In this document: positions 29,139 to 38,168 of the stretch, piece by piece
Layout: each line of letters begins with the position of its first letter
How positions within the stretch are numbered: position 1 is the first letter of the stretch
Assembly (NCBI GenBank): GCA_001303695.1
Contig: LJUC01000030.1
Span: 1-44,505 of the forward strand
Direction: 5' to 3'
Source of the DNA: Phycisphaerae bacterium SM23_30
Lineage (GTDB): Bacteria > Planctomycetota > Phycisphaerae > Sedimentisphaerales > SM23-30
DNA length: 44,505 nt
The notes under the pieces: model-generated
Told to the model about the DNA's origin: nothing
Databases searched by the model: none
Seen by the model: only the letters and a program-made list of their open reading frames with translations
Position numbers and translations under genes: made by a program

Positions 29139-29306
29139 TTATTTTTTACGCAACTTGTGTAGGGTTCTTTTACGCTGGCGCTTGCAAAATTTTTTCAATT
29201 CCAGCTTCGGCACCCCCCCCATGGTATTAACTTCCGTACGGTAGTTGCGGTCTCCGCACTCTTTACATTCCATCCAGAAATATTCTCGTTTGGTTTTTTT
29301 TGCCAT
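29139..29306 (-). CDS. rpmG: 50S ribosomal protein L33
   Basis: Read by hand; absent from the ORF track because of its size (55 residues, TAA stop). bL33 lies near the E site. The sequence MAKKTKREYFWMECKECGDR and KKFCKRQRKRTLHKLRKK identifies it. The first zinc pair (CKEC) is intact, but the second has only one Cys (CKRQ), so zinc binding is doubtful. A G8 run sits in the middle of the gene without breaking the frame. Confidence 0.94.
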   Translation of the reverse strand: MAKKTKREYFWMECKECGDRNYRTEVNTMGGVPKLELKKFCKRQRKRTLHKLRKK

Positions 29307-29480
29307 GGTCTCTCTTTCAACAGGGACCTACCAAAAAACTACTACCTCTACTGAAACCAGGATCATCTCCGGTAAATCATCGGGCCCCACACTTGTTCTG
29401 ATAACCAGGTTTTTTCTATGTTTCCAAGCTCGGCGTCACAGTGTAATCAATTATGCTGAGCCGCGCCTGCTGGTTTGATG

Positions 29481-30686
29481 TCATTCGATTATCTTGGTCA
29501 CGACGCCGGCACCGACGGTGCGGCCGCCTTCCCGCACGGCAAAACGCAATCCCTCTTCCATGGCAATCGGATAAATAATTTCCACTTCTACCGTGATGTG
29601 ATCGCCGGGCATACACATTTCCGCCTCGCCCAGAAGCTTCAAACCGCCCGTCACGTCTGTGGTACGGAAATAAAACTGGGGTCGATAGCCGGTGAAGAAA
29701 GGTGAGTGACGACCGCCTTCTTCTTTGGTCAGCACATAGATATCACCCTCAAATTTAGTGTGCGGGGTAATACTGCCGGGCTGGGCCAAAACCTGACCCC
29801 GCTCCAGTTCATCCTTTTCTATGCCTCGTAGCAGGCAACCGACATTGTCGCCGGCCTGACCGAAATCCAGGGTCTTGTTGAACATTTCGACTCCGGTGAC
29901 AACGGTTTTGCGGGTGTCGCCCAGGCCGACGATCTCCACCTCATCGCCTACCTTGATTTTGCCCCTTTCAATACGACCGGTGCCCACCGTGCCTCGACCC
30001 TTAATAGAAAAGACGTCCTCCACGGGCATCAGGAAAGTTTTTTCGGTATCGCGGATGGGCTCGGGAATATGTTCATCAATCGCATCGAGCAGTTCTTGGA
30101 TGCATTTGGTTTTTTCCGGGTCTTCCGGATTGTTCATTGCCTCGCTGGCCGAACCTTGAATAACCGGGATATTGTCACCGTCAAATTCGTAAGTGGTCAA
30201 CAATTCCCGCACTTCCAACTCCACCAACTCCAACAGATCGGGATCATCGACCAGGTCAACCTTATTTAAAAAAACGACCAGGGCAGGTACATTTACCTGT
30301 CGGGCCAGCAGTACATGCTCCCGGGTCTGGGGCATGGGACCATCAGCCGCCGAGACTACCAGGATGGCGCCATCCATCTGAGCAGCGCCGGTGATCATGT
30401 TTTTGATGTAATCTGCATGACCGGGGCAGTCGATGTGGGCATAGTGACGTTTTTCTGTTTCGTATTCCTGGTGACTGGTGGCAATGGTCAGGATCTTGGT
30501 GGCGTCCCGACGACCCTGGGATTCCGAAGCTTTGGCGACTTCGTCATAGGTTCTCGGCTTGGAAAGGCCCTTAATTGCCTGTACCAAGGTAATAGCCGAG
30601 GTCAAGGCCGTCTTGCCATGATCAATATGTCCAATCGTACCGACGTTTACGTGAGGTTTGGTTCGCTGAAAAACCTCCTTAGCCAT
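29481..30686 (-). CDS. tuf: elongation factor Tu
   Basis: EF-Tu delivers aminoacyl-tRNA to the ribosome. The 401-residue protein has G1 [10 protein letters not shown]3 DCPGHADY, G4 NKVD and the standard domains II and III ending GVVTKIIE. Switch I is unusual: the common EEKARGITI is replaced by [17 protein letters not shown], although the Thr before Ile-Ala is kept. This resembles planctomycete EF-Tu sequences as I remember them. The gene follows tRNA-Thr by 125 bp, as E. coli tufB follows a tRNA-Thr. Confidence 0.97.
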   Translation of the reverse strand: MAKEVFQRTKPHVNVGTIGHIDHGKTALTSAITLVQAIKGLSKPRTYDEVAKASESQGRRDATKILTIATSHQEYETEKRHYAHIDCPGHADYIKNMITGAAQMDGAILVVSAADGPMPQTREHVLLARQVNVPALVVFLNKVDLVDDPDLLELVELEVRELLTTYEFDGDNIPVIQGSASEAMNNPEDPEKTKCIQELLDAIDEHIPEPIRDTEKTFLMPVEDVFSIKGRGTVGTGRIERGKIKVGDEVEIVGLGDTRKTVVTGVEMFNKTLDFGQAGDNVGCLLRGIEKDELERGQVLAQPGSITPHTKFEGDIYVLTKEEGGRHSPFFTGYRPQFYFRTTDVTGGLKLLGEAEMCMPGDHITVEVEIIYPIAMEEGLRFAVREGGRTVGAGVVTKIIE

Positions 30687-30811
30687 GTCTAATGTCCTCC
30701 TGTTTCACGGGTGGAGTCAATACTCATAATTTTATTAATATTTGTCTTTACCCAGGGTAAAAACCTAATCCTTACATAATTCTAAGCTGTTTGCTCAGCG
30801 AGCTTTAACAA

Positions 30812-30883
<72 letters not shown>

Positions 30884-30963
30884 AAGGGTCTCTTTCCCAC
30901 ATTACCCGAGCTGATAAGACTAAAACTCTGCCCAAGCTTGAACCAAACAAACCGCTTTTTATA

Positions 30964-30992
30964 CCCAAAGATCAATTTGTCTGTTCTTTGGG
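30964..30992. repeat. Hairpin in the tRNA-Thr/tuf leader
   Basis: CCCAAAGA-(13 nt)-TCTTTGGG is a perfect 8-bp stem. On the plus strand it is followed by ATTTTTATTATTT, like a terminator reading rightward, but no rightward gene precedes it. On the minus strand it would be part of the leader upstream of tRNA-Thr. Confidence 0.45.
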
Positions 30993-31024
30993 ATTTTTAT
31001 TATTTATCCGTTACCCGGATTATA

Positions 31025-31054
31025 AATTTACACTATCTCCGCAGAATCCGTCAA
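31025..31054 (-). promoter_or_regulatory. Candidate promoter for tRNA-Thr and tuf
   Basis: On the minus strand TTGACG (-35, 5 of 6) is followed after 18 bases by TAAATT (4 of 6). A perfect TATAAT lies directly downstream at 31019-31024 but 24 bases from this -35. Either hexamer could serve; assignment is by eye. Confidence 0.4.
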
Positions 31055-31296
31055 GCTTATAAACCTTGATTTGATAATGCCAAAGAAAAATTAAAAAAAT
31101 TAAATTTTTTTTGTAAAATCCTTTATATAGAGTTCCAAAAGCAATATTGCAAACAATTAGCTTATTATATATCATATATTTCACTATATTTCATAAATAT
31201 ATAATTTTATAGAGATATGTAATAATATCTTTATTTATGACTTAAAGCAATAGATTTACTCATATCCTTGAATCTTGTTTTGGGCCTACCAAAAAA

Positions 31297-31325
31297 TTGA
31301 CAAAGAGCTTATTATAGTATCAAAT
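31297..31325 (+). promoter_or_regulatory. Candidate promoter for the hydrolase cluster
   Basis: A perfect TTGACA is followed after 17 bases by TCAAAT (4 of 6) in AT-rich DNA, about 140 bp upstream of the first lipoprotein gene. Consensus matching only. Confidence 0.4.
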
Positions 31326-31474
31326 TAGTTGATTTATAAAGCTATATGTTAAAAATACCCAAGATTTGATCCAGGCAGGCCCGCTGAAATTATTGAATTA
31401 TGTTTCTAATTTTGATAAGTTGGTGCTTCATAATAATGCAATTTTTATAAAATATCATAACAGGAGGTATCCCA

Positions 31475-33226
31475 ATGATGCGTAAGTATTTCACAAAGCT
31501 GATGTTATCACTATTTTTACTTGCAATTTGTAGTTGTAAGGAATCCGATTGGGGGCAGTCACTGAAAGGATACGGTACTACCGCGGATCTGGTGATTACC
31601 AATGCGAAGATTGTGACGATTGATAAGGAGAGGCCGCAGGCAGAGGCAGTGGCGTTTTTGGGGGAGGAGATTATGGCGGTGGGAACCGATGCGGCGATTG
31701 AGAAGTTTATTGAGGAAGGAACCACCGAAGTTATTGACGCAGGGGGCAGGCTGGTGATACCGGGATTCAATGATGCACATACGCATTTTAATGCGCTAGA
31801 TCCGGATTATATTGATTTGAGGTATATAACGGATCCGGCGCTTATCACCGAGCGGGTGAAGGCGCAAGTAGCGAAAGTGGAGCCGGGGGTGTTGATCGAG
31901 GGGGGCCGGTGGGAGCATGAGATGTTTTATAACAAGCAATGGCCGAGCAAGGAGTTGCTCGATCCGGTGGCGCCTGATAATCCGGTGGTGTTGACCCGGG
32001 CGGACGGTCATTCTTACCTGGTGAACAGTTACGTACTTAAATTATCGGGAATAACCAAAGACACGCCGGATCCTGCCGGAGGAGAGATTCAGCGGGATCC
32101 GGCGACGGGCGAACCCACGGGGATAGTTAAAGAAACGGCACGACTGCTGATTAAAACCGGTGTTCAGGAGGAGACTTTATCTCCCGAAGAGCAAGTACAA
32201 AAATCGATGCGGGAATGGCAGGCGGCATTTGATATGGCCAAGCACTTGGGAGTGACTTCAGTGCAAATCGTAAAGTCGTCAACGCAGCCGGGGGGGTATA
32301 TCGATCCGACGATGTATGACAAGTTTCGTGCGGTTGGCAAGCTGACGCTGCGGGTATATTTTTCGGGGTGGTTGACGGCGGACGAAGAGGAATTGGCAGA
32401 ATATCAGACGTTGAAGGAGAAGTATCCGCTGGGGGACAACTGGATAAGGTTCGGGATGCTGAAGGGTTTTATCGACGGTACGCTGGGTTCGGGGACGGCT
32501 TTATTCTTTGAGCCGTTTGCGGATGAGCCGGACAAGTCGGGTTTGCCGCAAATGCCCTATGAAGAACTGGAAAAAAGGGTATTAGCGGCGGACAAGGCGG
32601 GATTTCAAATTGCCATTCATGCTATTGGTGATAAGGGCAATCACTGGATACTTAACGCTTTCGAAAAAGCGCAAGAAGTTAACGGCAAGCGGGACAGCCG
32701 GCATCGCAGTGAGCACGCGCAAATTATTCGCGCGGACGATATACCGCGTTTTGCCGAGCTGGGCGTTATACCATCGATGCAGCCGACGCACTGTATTACC
32801 GACAAACGCTTTGCGGAAAAACGGATCGGGCTCAAGCGCTGCAAGGGGGCATATGCCTGGCGGAGCTTGCTGGATGTGGAGGCCAAAATTGCCTTTGGAA
32901 CTGATTATGCGGTGGAGCCTTTGGATCCAATGGAGGGGCTTTATGCCGCGGTGACGCGGAAAGATCGCCAGGGTGAGCCGGGCGAGGGGTGGTTTTGCGA
33001 GCAGAAACTGACGATGGAAGAAGCGATCGAATTATATACGCTGGGATCGGCATATGCGGAATTCATGGAAGACCGCAAGGGGATGATCAAAGAAGGTTAC
33101 CTGGGCGATGTGGTTATCCTTAACCAGGATTTGATGACTATCGCTCCGGAAGAGATTATGAAGACCAAGGTGGATTACACCATTTTGGGAGGCAAGGTGG
33201 TGTATAAAAGGGAAGGAGCGAGATGA
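31475..33226 (+). CDS. lipoprotein amidohydrolase, YtcJ-like (amidohydrolase family 3)
   Basis: The 583-residue protein begins with a signal peptide and a Cys pair (LAICSC) that fits a lipoprotein signal, so it is probably membrane-anchored outside the cytoplasm. An N-terminal beta part (ADLVITNAKIVTIDKE) precedes the metal-dependent barrel. The first metal motif is DAHTHF (His102, His104); later landmarks are HAIGDKGN, SEHAQII and GTDYAVEPLDP. YtcJ-like members hydrolyse amide or formamide bonds, but the substrate cannot be read from sequence. AGGAGG lies seven bases before the first ATG. A paralogue follows immediately. Confidence 0.88.
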   Translation: MMRKYFTKLMLSLFLLAICSCKESDWGQSLKGYGTTADLVITNAKIVTIDKERPQAEAVAFLGEEIMAVGTDAAIEKFIEEGTTEVIDAGGRLVIPGFNDAHTHFNALDPDYIDLRYITDPALITERVKAQVAKVEPGVLIEGGRWEHEMFYNKQWPSKELLDPVAPDNPVVLTRADGHSYLVNSYVLKLSGITKDTPDPAGGEIQRDPATGEPTGIVKETARLLIKTGVQEETLSPEEQVQKSMREWQAAFDMAKHLGVTSVQIVKSSTQPGGYIDPTMYDKFRAVGKLTLRVYFSGWLTADEEELAEYQTLKEKYPLGDNWIRFGMLKGFIDGTLGSGTALFFEPFADEPDKSGLPQMPYEELEKRVLAADKAGFQIAIHAIGDKGNHWILNAFEKAQEVNGKRDSRHRSEHAQIIRADDIPRFAELGVIPSMQPTHCITDKRFAEKRIGLKRCKGAYAWRSLLDVEAKIAFGTDYAVEPLDPMEGLYAAVTRKDRQGEPGEGWFCEQKLTMEEAIELYTLGSAYAEFMEDRKGMIKEGYLGDVVILNQDLMTIAPEEIMKTKVDYTILGGKVVYKREGAR

Positions 33227-33298
33227 CGCACGTGGGGCAAAGCCTCACCCTGCGAATATAACACCCCCGGCGATCCCCTCTCGGGAGGGGACTTTTAA

Positions 33299-33343
33299 AA
33301 TGACGAATGACGAAACCAGAATGACAAATAACGAAATATGGGA
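33299..33343 (+). repeat. Degenerate ATGACGAA repeat after the first amidohydrolase
   Basis: The spacer contains ATGACGAATGACGAAACC and AGAATGACAAATAACGAA, several imperfect copies of an 8-9-base unit. A related array follows the second amidohydrolase at about 35,049. Both lie directly upstream of the next gene's leader. Confidence 0.6.
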
Positions 33344-33351
33344 GAGTAATT

Positions 33352-35052
33352 ATGTCCGGCTGCAGATCGTTTTATTTTTTGAGCGGGATTTTTTTAGGGA
33401 TCATTTGCCTGTTTTTGACGGCCGGGTGCGGCGGATCAAGCGATGCGCTGTTGGCGGATATAATTTTTGTCAACGGTCATATAGTAACAATGGATGAGAA
33501 CAATCCGGAGGTGGAAGCGATGGCAGTAAGGGCGGGGAAAATCATAGCTGTCGGCACCACCGAAGAGATGGAGAGATCGTTTTTCTATCCGGAACTTGTG
33601 GATCTCAAAGGTAAAACGTTGATGCCGGGAATTATCGAATCACACGGGCATTTACTGACGTTAGGGGAGAGTTTTTTAAAACTCAACGTCATGGGAGTCG
33701 AGACACCCGATGAAGTGGTTGAAAAAGTCAAAGAACAATTACAAAACATCCCCACAGGCCAATGGTTAATAGGTTGGGGCTGGGATGACGGCGCCTGGGC
33801 CGACAATTATCCGACCAACGAAAAGCTCAACGCAGTGTCGCCGGATAATCCGACATTATTGAACGGATTGCATGGTTTCGCCTTATGGGCTAACGATAAG
33901 GCACTGGAGATCGCCGGTATCACCAAAGACACGCCGAACCCGCCCAATGGTATCATTTTTAAAGATGTTCAAACCGGTCGGCCTACGGGCATCCTAAAAG
34001 ATCAAGCCCAGCAGTTATTGACCAAATACATACCGCCATTGAGCCGCCAGCAGTTGGAAGAGGCGCTGCGTCTGGCAATCGACGAATGCGTAAGATACGG
34101 CTGCACCAGCGTACATGAAGCCAAAACCTCAGGGGAAATGGTGGAAGTATTCAAGAACCTGAAGAAGAAAGACGAGCTTAAAAGTCGTATCTACGTTATG
34201 CTCGACGGGGCGGATGCGGAACTTATCGATCCTTATCTAAGAAAAGGCCCGGTGATCGATCCGGATCATATGTTGACGATTCGATGTATCAAAATTTTTG
34301 TAGATGGGGCACTGGGCTCGCGCGGAGCGGCGATGCTGAAGCCTTACAGCGACGCACCCGAGGAGACCGGGGAGATTGTTACAACTGAAGATGAGCTGTA
34401 TAGCCTGACCAAACGCGCACTACAAAAGGGTTTACAGATGGCCATACATGCCATCGGCGACCGGGGCAACCGGATAACGTTAAATGCTTTCCGCCGGGCT
34501 CTCAAAGAAGTCCCCAAAGCAAAGGACCATCGTCTGCGGCTGGAACACGCCCAGGTAGTGGCATTGGAGGATATATCCCAATTTGCTCCTTTAGGAGTGG
34601 TTTTGAGTATGCAGCCGCCGCATGCGACTTCCGATATGGGCTGGGCGGAGACGCGGGTGGGGCCGGAACGGATTAAAGGGGCTTATGCCTGGCGGTCATT
34701 TGCAGATTCGGGGGTGCATTTAACGCTTAATTCTGATTTTCCGGGCGAGACGCTAAATCCGTTTTACGGGATGTACGCAGCCCTGACGCGACAAAGTCCG
34801 GAGGGCGAACCGGCCGGAGGCTGGTATCCGGAGCAATGTCTTACGCGGGAAGAAGTATTAAGAGGCTATACCGTGGAAGCGGCGTATTCCGGATTTGAAG
34901 AGGGAATTAAAGGACAGATCAAGCCGGGGATGCTGGCTGATCTTATTGTGCTTTCGGATGATATTCTGATGATTAGTCCGCGGGAGTTTTTATCGCTGGA
35001 AGTGGAACAGACCTATTTGGGCGGGAAATTGGTATATGAGAAAGAAAAATGA
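33352..35052 (+). CDS. lipoprotein amidohydrolase, YtcJ-like (second copy)
   Basis: The 566-residue protein has a clear lipoprotein signal (IICLFLTAGC, lipobox LTAGC). The domain layout matches its upstream neighbour: ADIIFVNGHIVTMDEN, metal motif ESHGHL (His98, His100), HAIGDRGN, LEHAQVV and NSDFPGETLNP. It differs widely from the first copy outside these motifs, so the duplication is old or the two were acquired separately and may differ in substrate. GGGAGAG precedes the ATG. Anchoring at the inner or outer membrane cannot be decided. Confidence 0.88.
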   Translation: MSGCRSFYFLSGIFLGIICLFLTAGCGGSSDALLADIIFVNGHIVTMDENNPEVEAMAVRAGKIIAVGTTEEMERSFFYPELVDLKGKTLMPGIIESHGHLLTLGESFLKLNVMGVETPDEVVEKVKEQLQNIPTGQWLIGWGWDDGAWADNYPTNEKLNAVSPDNPTLLNGLHGFALWANDKALEIAGITKDTPNPPNGIIFKDVQTGRPTGILKDQAQQLLTKYIPPLSRQQLEEALRLAIDECVRYGCTSVHEAKTSGEMVEVFKNLKKKDELKSRIYVMLDGADAELIDPYLRKGPVIDPDHMLTIRCIKIFVDGALGSRGAAMLKPYSDAPEETGEIVTTEDELYSLTKRALQKGLQMAIHAIGDRGNRITLNAFRRALKEVPKAKDHRLRLEHAQVVALEDISQFAPLGVVLSMQPPHATSDMGWAETRVGPERIKGAYAWRSFADSGVHLTLNSDFPGETLNPFYGMYAALTRQSPEGEPAGGWYPEQCLTREEVLRGYTVEAAYSGFEEGIKGQIKPGMLADLIVLSDDILMISPREFLSLEVEQTYLGGKLVYEKEK

Positions 35053-35100
35053 CGAAAGACGAAACTCGAATGACGAATTAATGACGAATATCGAATTTTA
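35049..35100 (+). repeat. Degenerate ATGACGAA repeat after the second amidohydrolase
   Basis: Units ATGACGAA, AGACGAAACTCGA, ATGACGAATTAATGACGAAT and ATCGAATTTTAAATATGG are imperfect copies of the motif at 33,299. The repeat begins at the stop codon of the amidohydrolase gene. Confidence 0.6.
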
Positions 35101-35209
35101 AATATGGAGCGAAAGGTGTGGAGAACAAAGGATGCCCCCTCTTTTACGGTCGGGGCTGGTTGAATGTTCAATTTTGGATAAACAGGTAAATTATTGAGAG
35201 GAAGAAAAC

Positions 35210-37960
35210 ATGAGAAACTACAAACGACAAGTGTTGTTGGTGCTGGTTATGACGCTGTTGCTGGGCCCGGTTATGTCAGGGGCCCAGGGAAGTGATGAGA
35301 AGAAGCCGCTTTCCTTTGAAGATTACAGCCGCTGGCGAAGCATCAGCTCGACGGCCATCTCCGAGGATGGCAACTGGATTACCTATGCTTATGCCGCCCG
35401 CGATAAGGATGGAACGTTGTACATCAAACATCTAACGAGTGACAAGGTCATTGAAGTCGAGCGGGGTTCGGCGCCGCGTTTTTCCGACGACAGCCGCTGG
35501 GTGGCTTATAACATCAATCCGCCGGTAAGGAAACCGGGTGAGCGGCGCGGGCAACAGCCGGGCGGGCAGCCTCAGCAGCCGGGCCAGAGGGGTCAACGAG
35601 GCCCTTCCGAGCCGCGCAAGGTGGAACTTTTGGATCTTTCCACCGGGGACAAATATACAGTGGAGAATGTGTCATCTTTTAGCTTTTCCAAAGGATCGAA
35701 TTTTTTCACGGTCAGAAAAGCCAAAGCCGATCCGCAGGCCCAAGGCCGAGGCACCGATCTTCTGCTGCGTAATCTAAAAACCGGCATGAACGAGTTGATC
35801 GGCAATGTAACACAGTTTGCCTTTAATAAGCCGGGGACGCTACTGGCTTATGTTATTGACGTACCCGATAAAGCCGGCAATGGACTCTATCTGATCGACC
35901 TGGCCGCCAGCGTGCGAAAACCGCTGGATACCGACAAAGCGGTTTATGAACACCTCACCTGGGACGAAGAAGGCACGGCCCTGGCGGTATTAAAAGGTGA
36001 CGAAAAGGAAGGATTCACGCAAAAGGAAAATGCCCTGCTGGCCTTTACCGGATTAGACCAAGCCCAGCCGGAAAAGATAGTATATGATCCGACCACGGCG
36101 TTTGATTTTCCCAAGGATACGGTAATCAGTGAAAAGGCGGGATTTTCCTGGAGTGAGGATCTGAGCAAGGTATTTTTCGGGATAAAAGAACAGGAAAAAG
36201 AACCGCAAGAGAAAGAAGACGCTGAACCGGTAGCCGACGTCGATATCTGGCACTGGCAGGACGACCGGATTCAATCGGTGCAGATGATTCAGGCGAATCG
36301 GGATCGCAATTTCACTTATCAGGCGGTTTTCAATCTCGACACCAAGCGGTTTGTACGGCTGACGGATGAAAAGATGCGGCGGATCAGTTTGACGCGGGAC
36401 GGCAACTGGGGCATCGGCCAGGACGACAGCGCGTATATCTCCGACTGGAAACCATCTTTGGCTGATTACTACCGGGTAGATGTCAATACGGGCGAGCGAA
36501 CGTTGATGTTCAAGGGGCACGAGCGGACGATGGGATTGTCGCCGGACAGCAAGCATTTTCTTTACTGGAAGAACAGCAACGTATGGGATTATAAGATCGA
36601 AAGCGGCGAGTCGGTTAATCTAACGAAATCGGCGCCGGTTAATTTCAGCAATGACGAATATGACCATCCAGGGGAGATACCGCCTTACGGGGTGACGGGC
36701 TGGACCAAGGACGGCGAGTCGGTGATATTGACGCACAAGTATGACCTATACTTACAGCCGCTGGACGGCGGCGAGGCAAGGAACCTCACCAATGGATACG
36801 GCGATAAGAACGAGATTCGTTTCCGCTACGTCAGGTTGGATCCGGAAGAAAGGTTTATAGATTTGTCAAAGCCGATTCTGCTGTCGGCGTTTGGCCAGTG
36901 GACGAAAAAGGCCGGCTACTACGAACTAAATGATAGCCGACTCGAACAATTGATATATGAAGACAAGAAATTCGGCCAGCTGACCAAAGCCAAAAACGCC
37001 GACAAATTAATGTACACCATCGAGACCTTCGCTGATTTTCCGGATTACTACATCAGCGACACGAGTTTTACTTATCCCAAGCGGGTAACCGACGCCAATC
37101 CCTGGCAGTCAGAATACATCTGGGGACACCGGATACAGTTCGACTTCGAAAATAAAAGCGGGGTGCGGCTGCAGGGGACGTTAGCGATACCAGATACTTA
37201 TGAAGAAGGTCAGAAACTGCCTATGCACGTCAATTTTTATGAGAAGAATTCACAGAACCTTCACAGTTACACGGCGCCGCGTCATGCGGGTTCGCCTAAT
37301 TTTGCCGGGATGGTCAGCAACGGTTACCTGGTGATGCAGCCGGACATTCATTTCAACACCGGCACCTCGCACAGCGATATGCTGGAGTGCGTGGAGGCGG
37401 CGGTGCAAAAGGTGATCGATATGGGTTATGCCGATCCCAAGGCCGTCAGCCTGCACGGGCACAGTTACAGCGGCCAGGGTTCGGCGTATATCTCCACACG
37501 GTCAAAGATGTTCGCGGCGATTGTCTATGGGGCCGGGGCCACCAATTTGATCAGTGATTTCAACCAGCTCTGGAAATCGGCGGGCACCAATCAGCATCGA
37601 TATGATATTTACGGCCAGGGGCGTTTCGGCACCAATCCCTATGATGATCGAGAGCTATACGAGCATGAATCGGCGGTTTTCAACGCGCGGTCGATGGATA
37701 CGCCGCTTTTGATTATGCACGGCACCGAGGACGGCTCGGTGGAATGGCTGCAGGCGATTGAGTTTTACAACGCCCTGCGCTTCAATAACAAGCCGGTAAT
37801 TCTGCTGTCCTATCCGGGAGAAGGGCACGGCCTGGGGAGGCTGGAAAATCAGAAAGACTTCCAGCTTCGCACCCGCCAGTTTCTCGATCATTATCTCAAA
37901 GGCAAAGAAGCCCCGAACTGGATGACCAAAGGCGTACCGTTTATCAAGAAGAAAAAATAA
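35210..37960 (+). CDS. secreted S9-family (prolyl-oligopeptidase-like) peptidase
   Basis: The 916-residue protein has a signal peptide probably cut after VMSGA. Residues about 30 to 620 look like a beta-propeller built of blades with DG/SPD turns (AISEDGNWITYAY, GLSPDSKHFLYW). A Gly/Pro/Gln/Arg-rich linker (around residues 103-135) interrupts the first blades. The C-terminal alpha/beta hydrolase carries Ser752 in GHSYSGQG, Asp841 in HGTEDGSV and His873 in GEGHGL, a complete S9 triad. The elbow has Ser instead of the usual second Gly of GxSxG. S9 enzymes cleave short peptides, often after Pro, but specificity is not shown. GAGAGGAAG precedes the ATG. It has a close paralogue at 40,640. Confidence 0.9.
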   Translation: MRNYKRQVLLVLVMTLLLGPVMSGAQGSDEKKPLSFEDYSRWRSISSTAISEDGNWITYAYAARDKDGTLYIKHLTSDKVIEVERGSAPRFSDDSRWVAYNINPPVRKPGERRGQQPGGQPQQPGQRGQRGPSEPRKVELLDLSTGDKYTVENVSSFSFSKGSNFFTVRKAKADPQAQGRGTDLLLRNLKTGMNELIGNVTQFAFNKPGTLLAYVIDVPDKAGNGLYLIDLAASVRKPLDTDKAVYEHLTWDEEGTALAVLKGDEKEGFTQKENALLAFTGLDQAQPEKIVYDPTTAFDFPKDTVISEKAGFSWSEDLSKVFFGIKEQEKEPQEKEDAEPVADVDIWHWQDDRIQSVQMIQANRDRNFTYQAVFNLDTKRFVRLTDEKMRRISLTRDGNWGIGQDDSAYISDWKPSLADYYRVDVNTGERTLMFKGHERTMGLSPDSKHFLYWKNSNVWDYKIESGESVNLTKSAPVNFSNDEYDHPGEIPPYGVTGWTKDGESVILTHKYDLYLQPLDGGEARNLTNGYGDKNEIRFRYVRLDPEERFIDLSKPILLSAFGQWTKKAGYYELNDSRLEQLIYEDKKFGQLTKAKNADKLMYTIETFADFPDYYISDTSFTYPKRVTDANPWQSEYIWGHRIQFDFENKSGVRLQGTLAIPDTYEEGQKLPMHVNFYEKNSQNLHSYTAPRHAGSPNFAGMVSNGYLVMQPDIHFNTGTSHSDMLECVEAAVQKVIDMGYADPKAVSLHGHSYSGQGSAYISTRSKMFAAIVYGAGATNLISDFNQLWKSAGTNQHRYDIYGQGRFGTNPYDDRELYEHESAVFNARSMDTPLLIMHGTEDGSVEWLQAIEFYNALRFNNKPVILLSYPGEGHGLGRLENQKDFQLRTRQFLDHYLKGKEAPNWMTKGVPFIKKKK

Positions 37961-38054
37961 AGGAGAACTATAAAGTAGTCACTCCAAATAACATCCGGCA
38001 TAAACATACCCAAGCACAGTATGGGCATGATGCTTTTCCTGCTTGCTGGGCGGT

Positions 38055-38099
38055 TGAGTATATAAGTAGATGAGTAGAGGGGTAGATGAGTGTATGAGT
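38055..38099 (+). repeat. Degenerate AGATGAGT repeat
   Basis: The segment after the first peptidase gene holds TAAGTAGATGAGTAGAGG and GGTAGATGAGTGTATGAGT, imperfect copies of an (A/G)TAGATGAGT unit. It is followed by TTCGCTGCGCTCGGAATGACA, another dispersed-repeat-like fragment. No gene is seen in the 208-bp spacer. Confidence 0.55.
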
Positions 38100-38168
38100 T
38101 TTAGGTACTGCTGCGCGATGTTGTTTTCAACAGATTTTTCGCTGCGCTCGGAATGACAATAGAAGTCA

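Larger units (their letters stand above)
30884..31474. other. AT-rich intergenic boundary region
   Basis: These 591 bp separate the leftward housekeeping block from the rightward hydrolase cluster. No gene is seen. It holds a hairpin, promoter candidates for both directions, and a strongly AT-rich stretch (about 31,060 to 31,330) with many A/T runs, such as ATATATCATATATTTC. Such composition could reflect divergent promoters, bendable DNA or a boundary of transferred sequence. Confidence 0.7.

Noticed and set aside
30964-30992. Rightward intrinsic terminator
   Set aside because: The hairpin plus T-run looks right, but no rightward gene precedes it; listed only as an inverted repeat.
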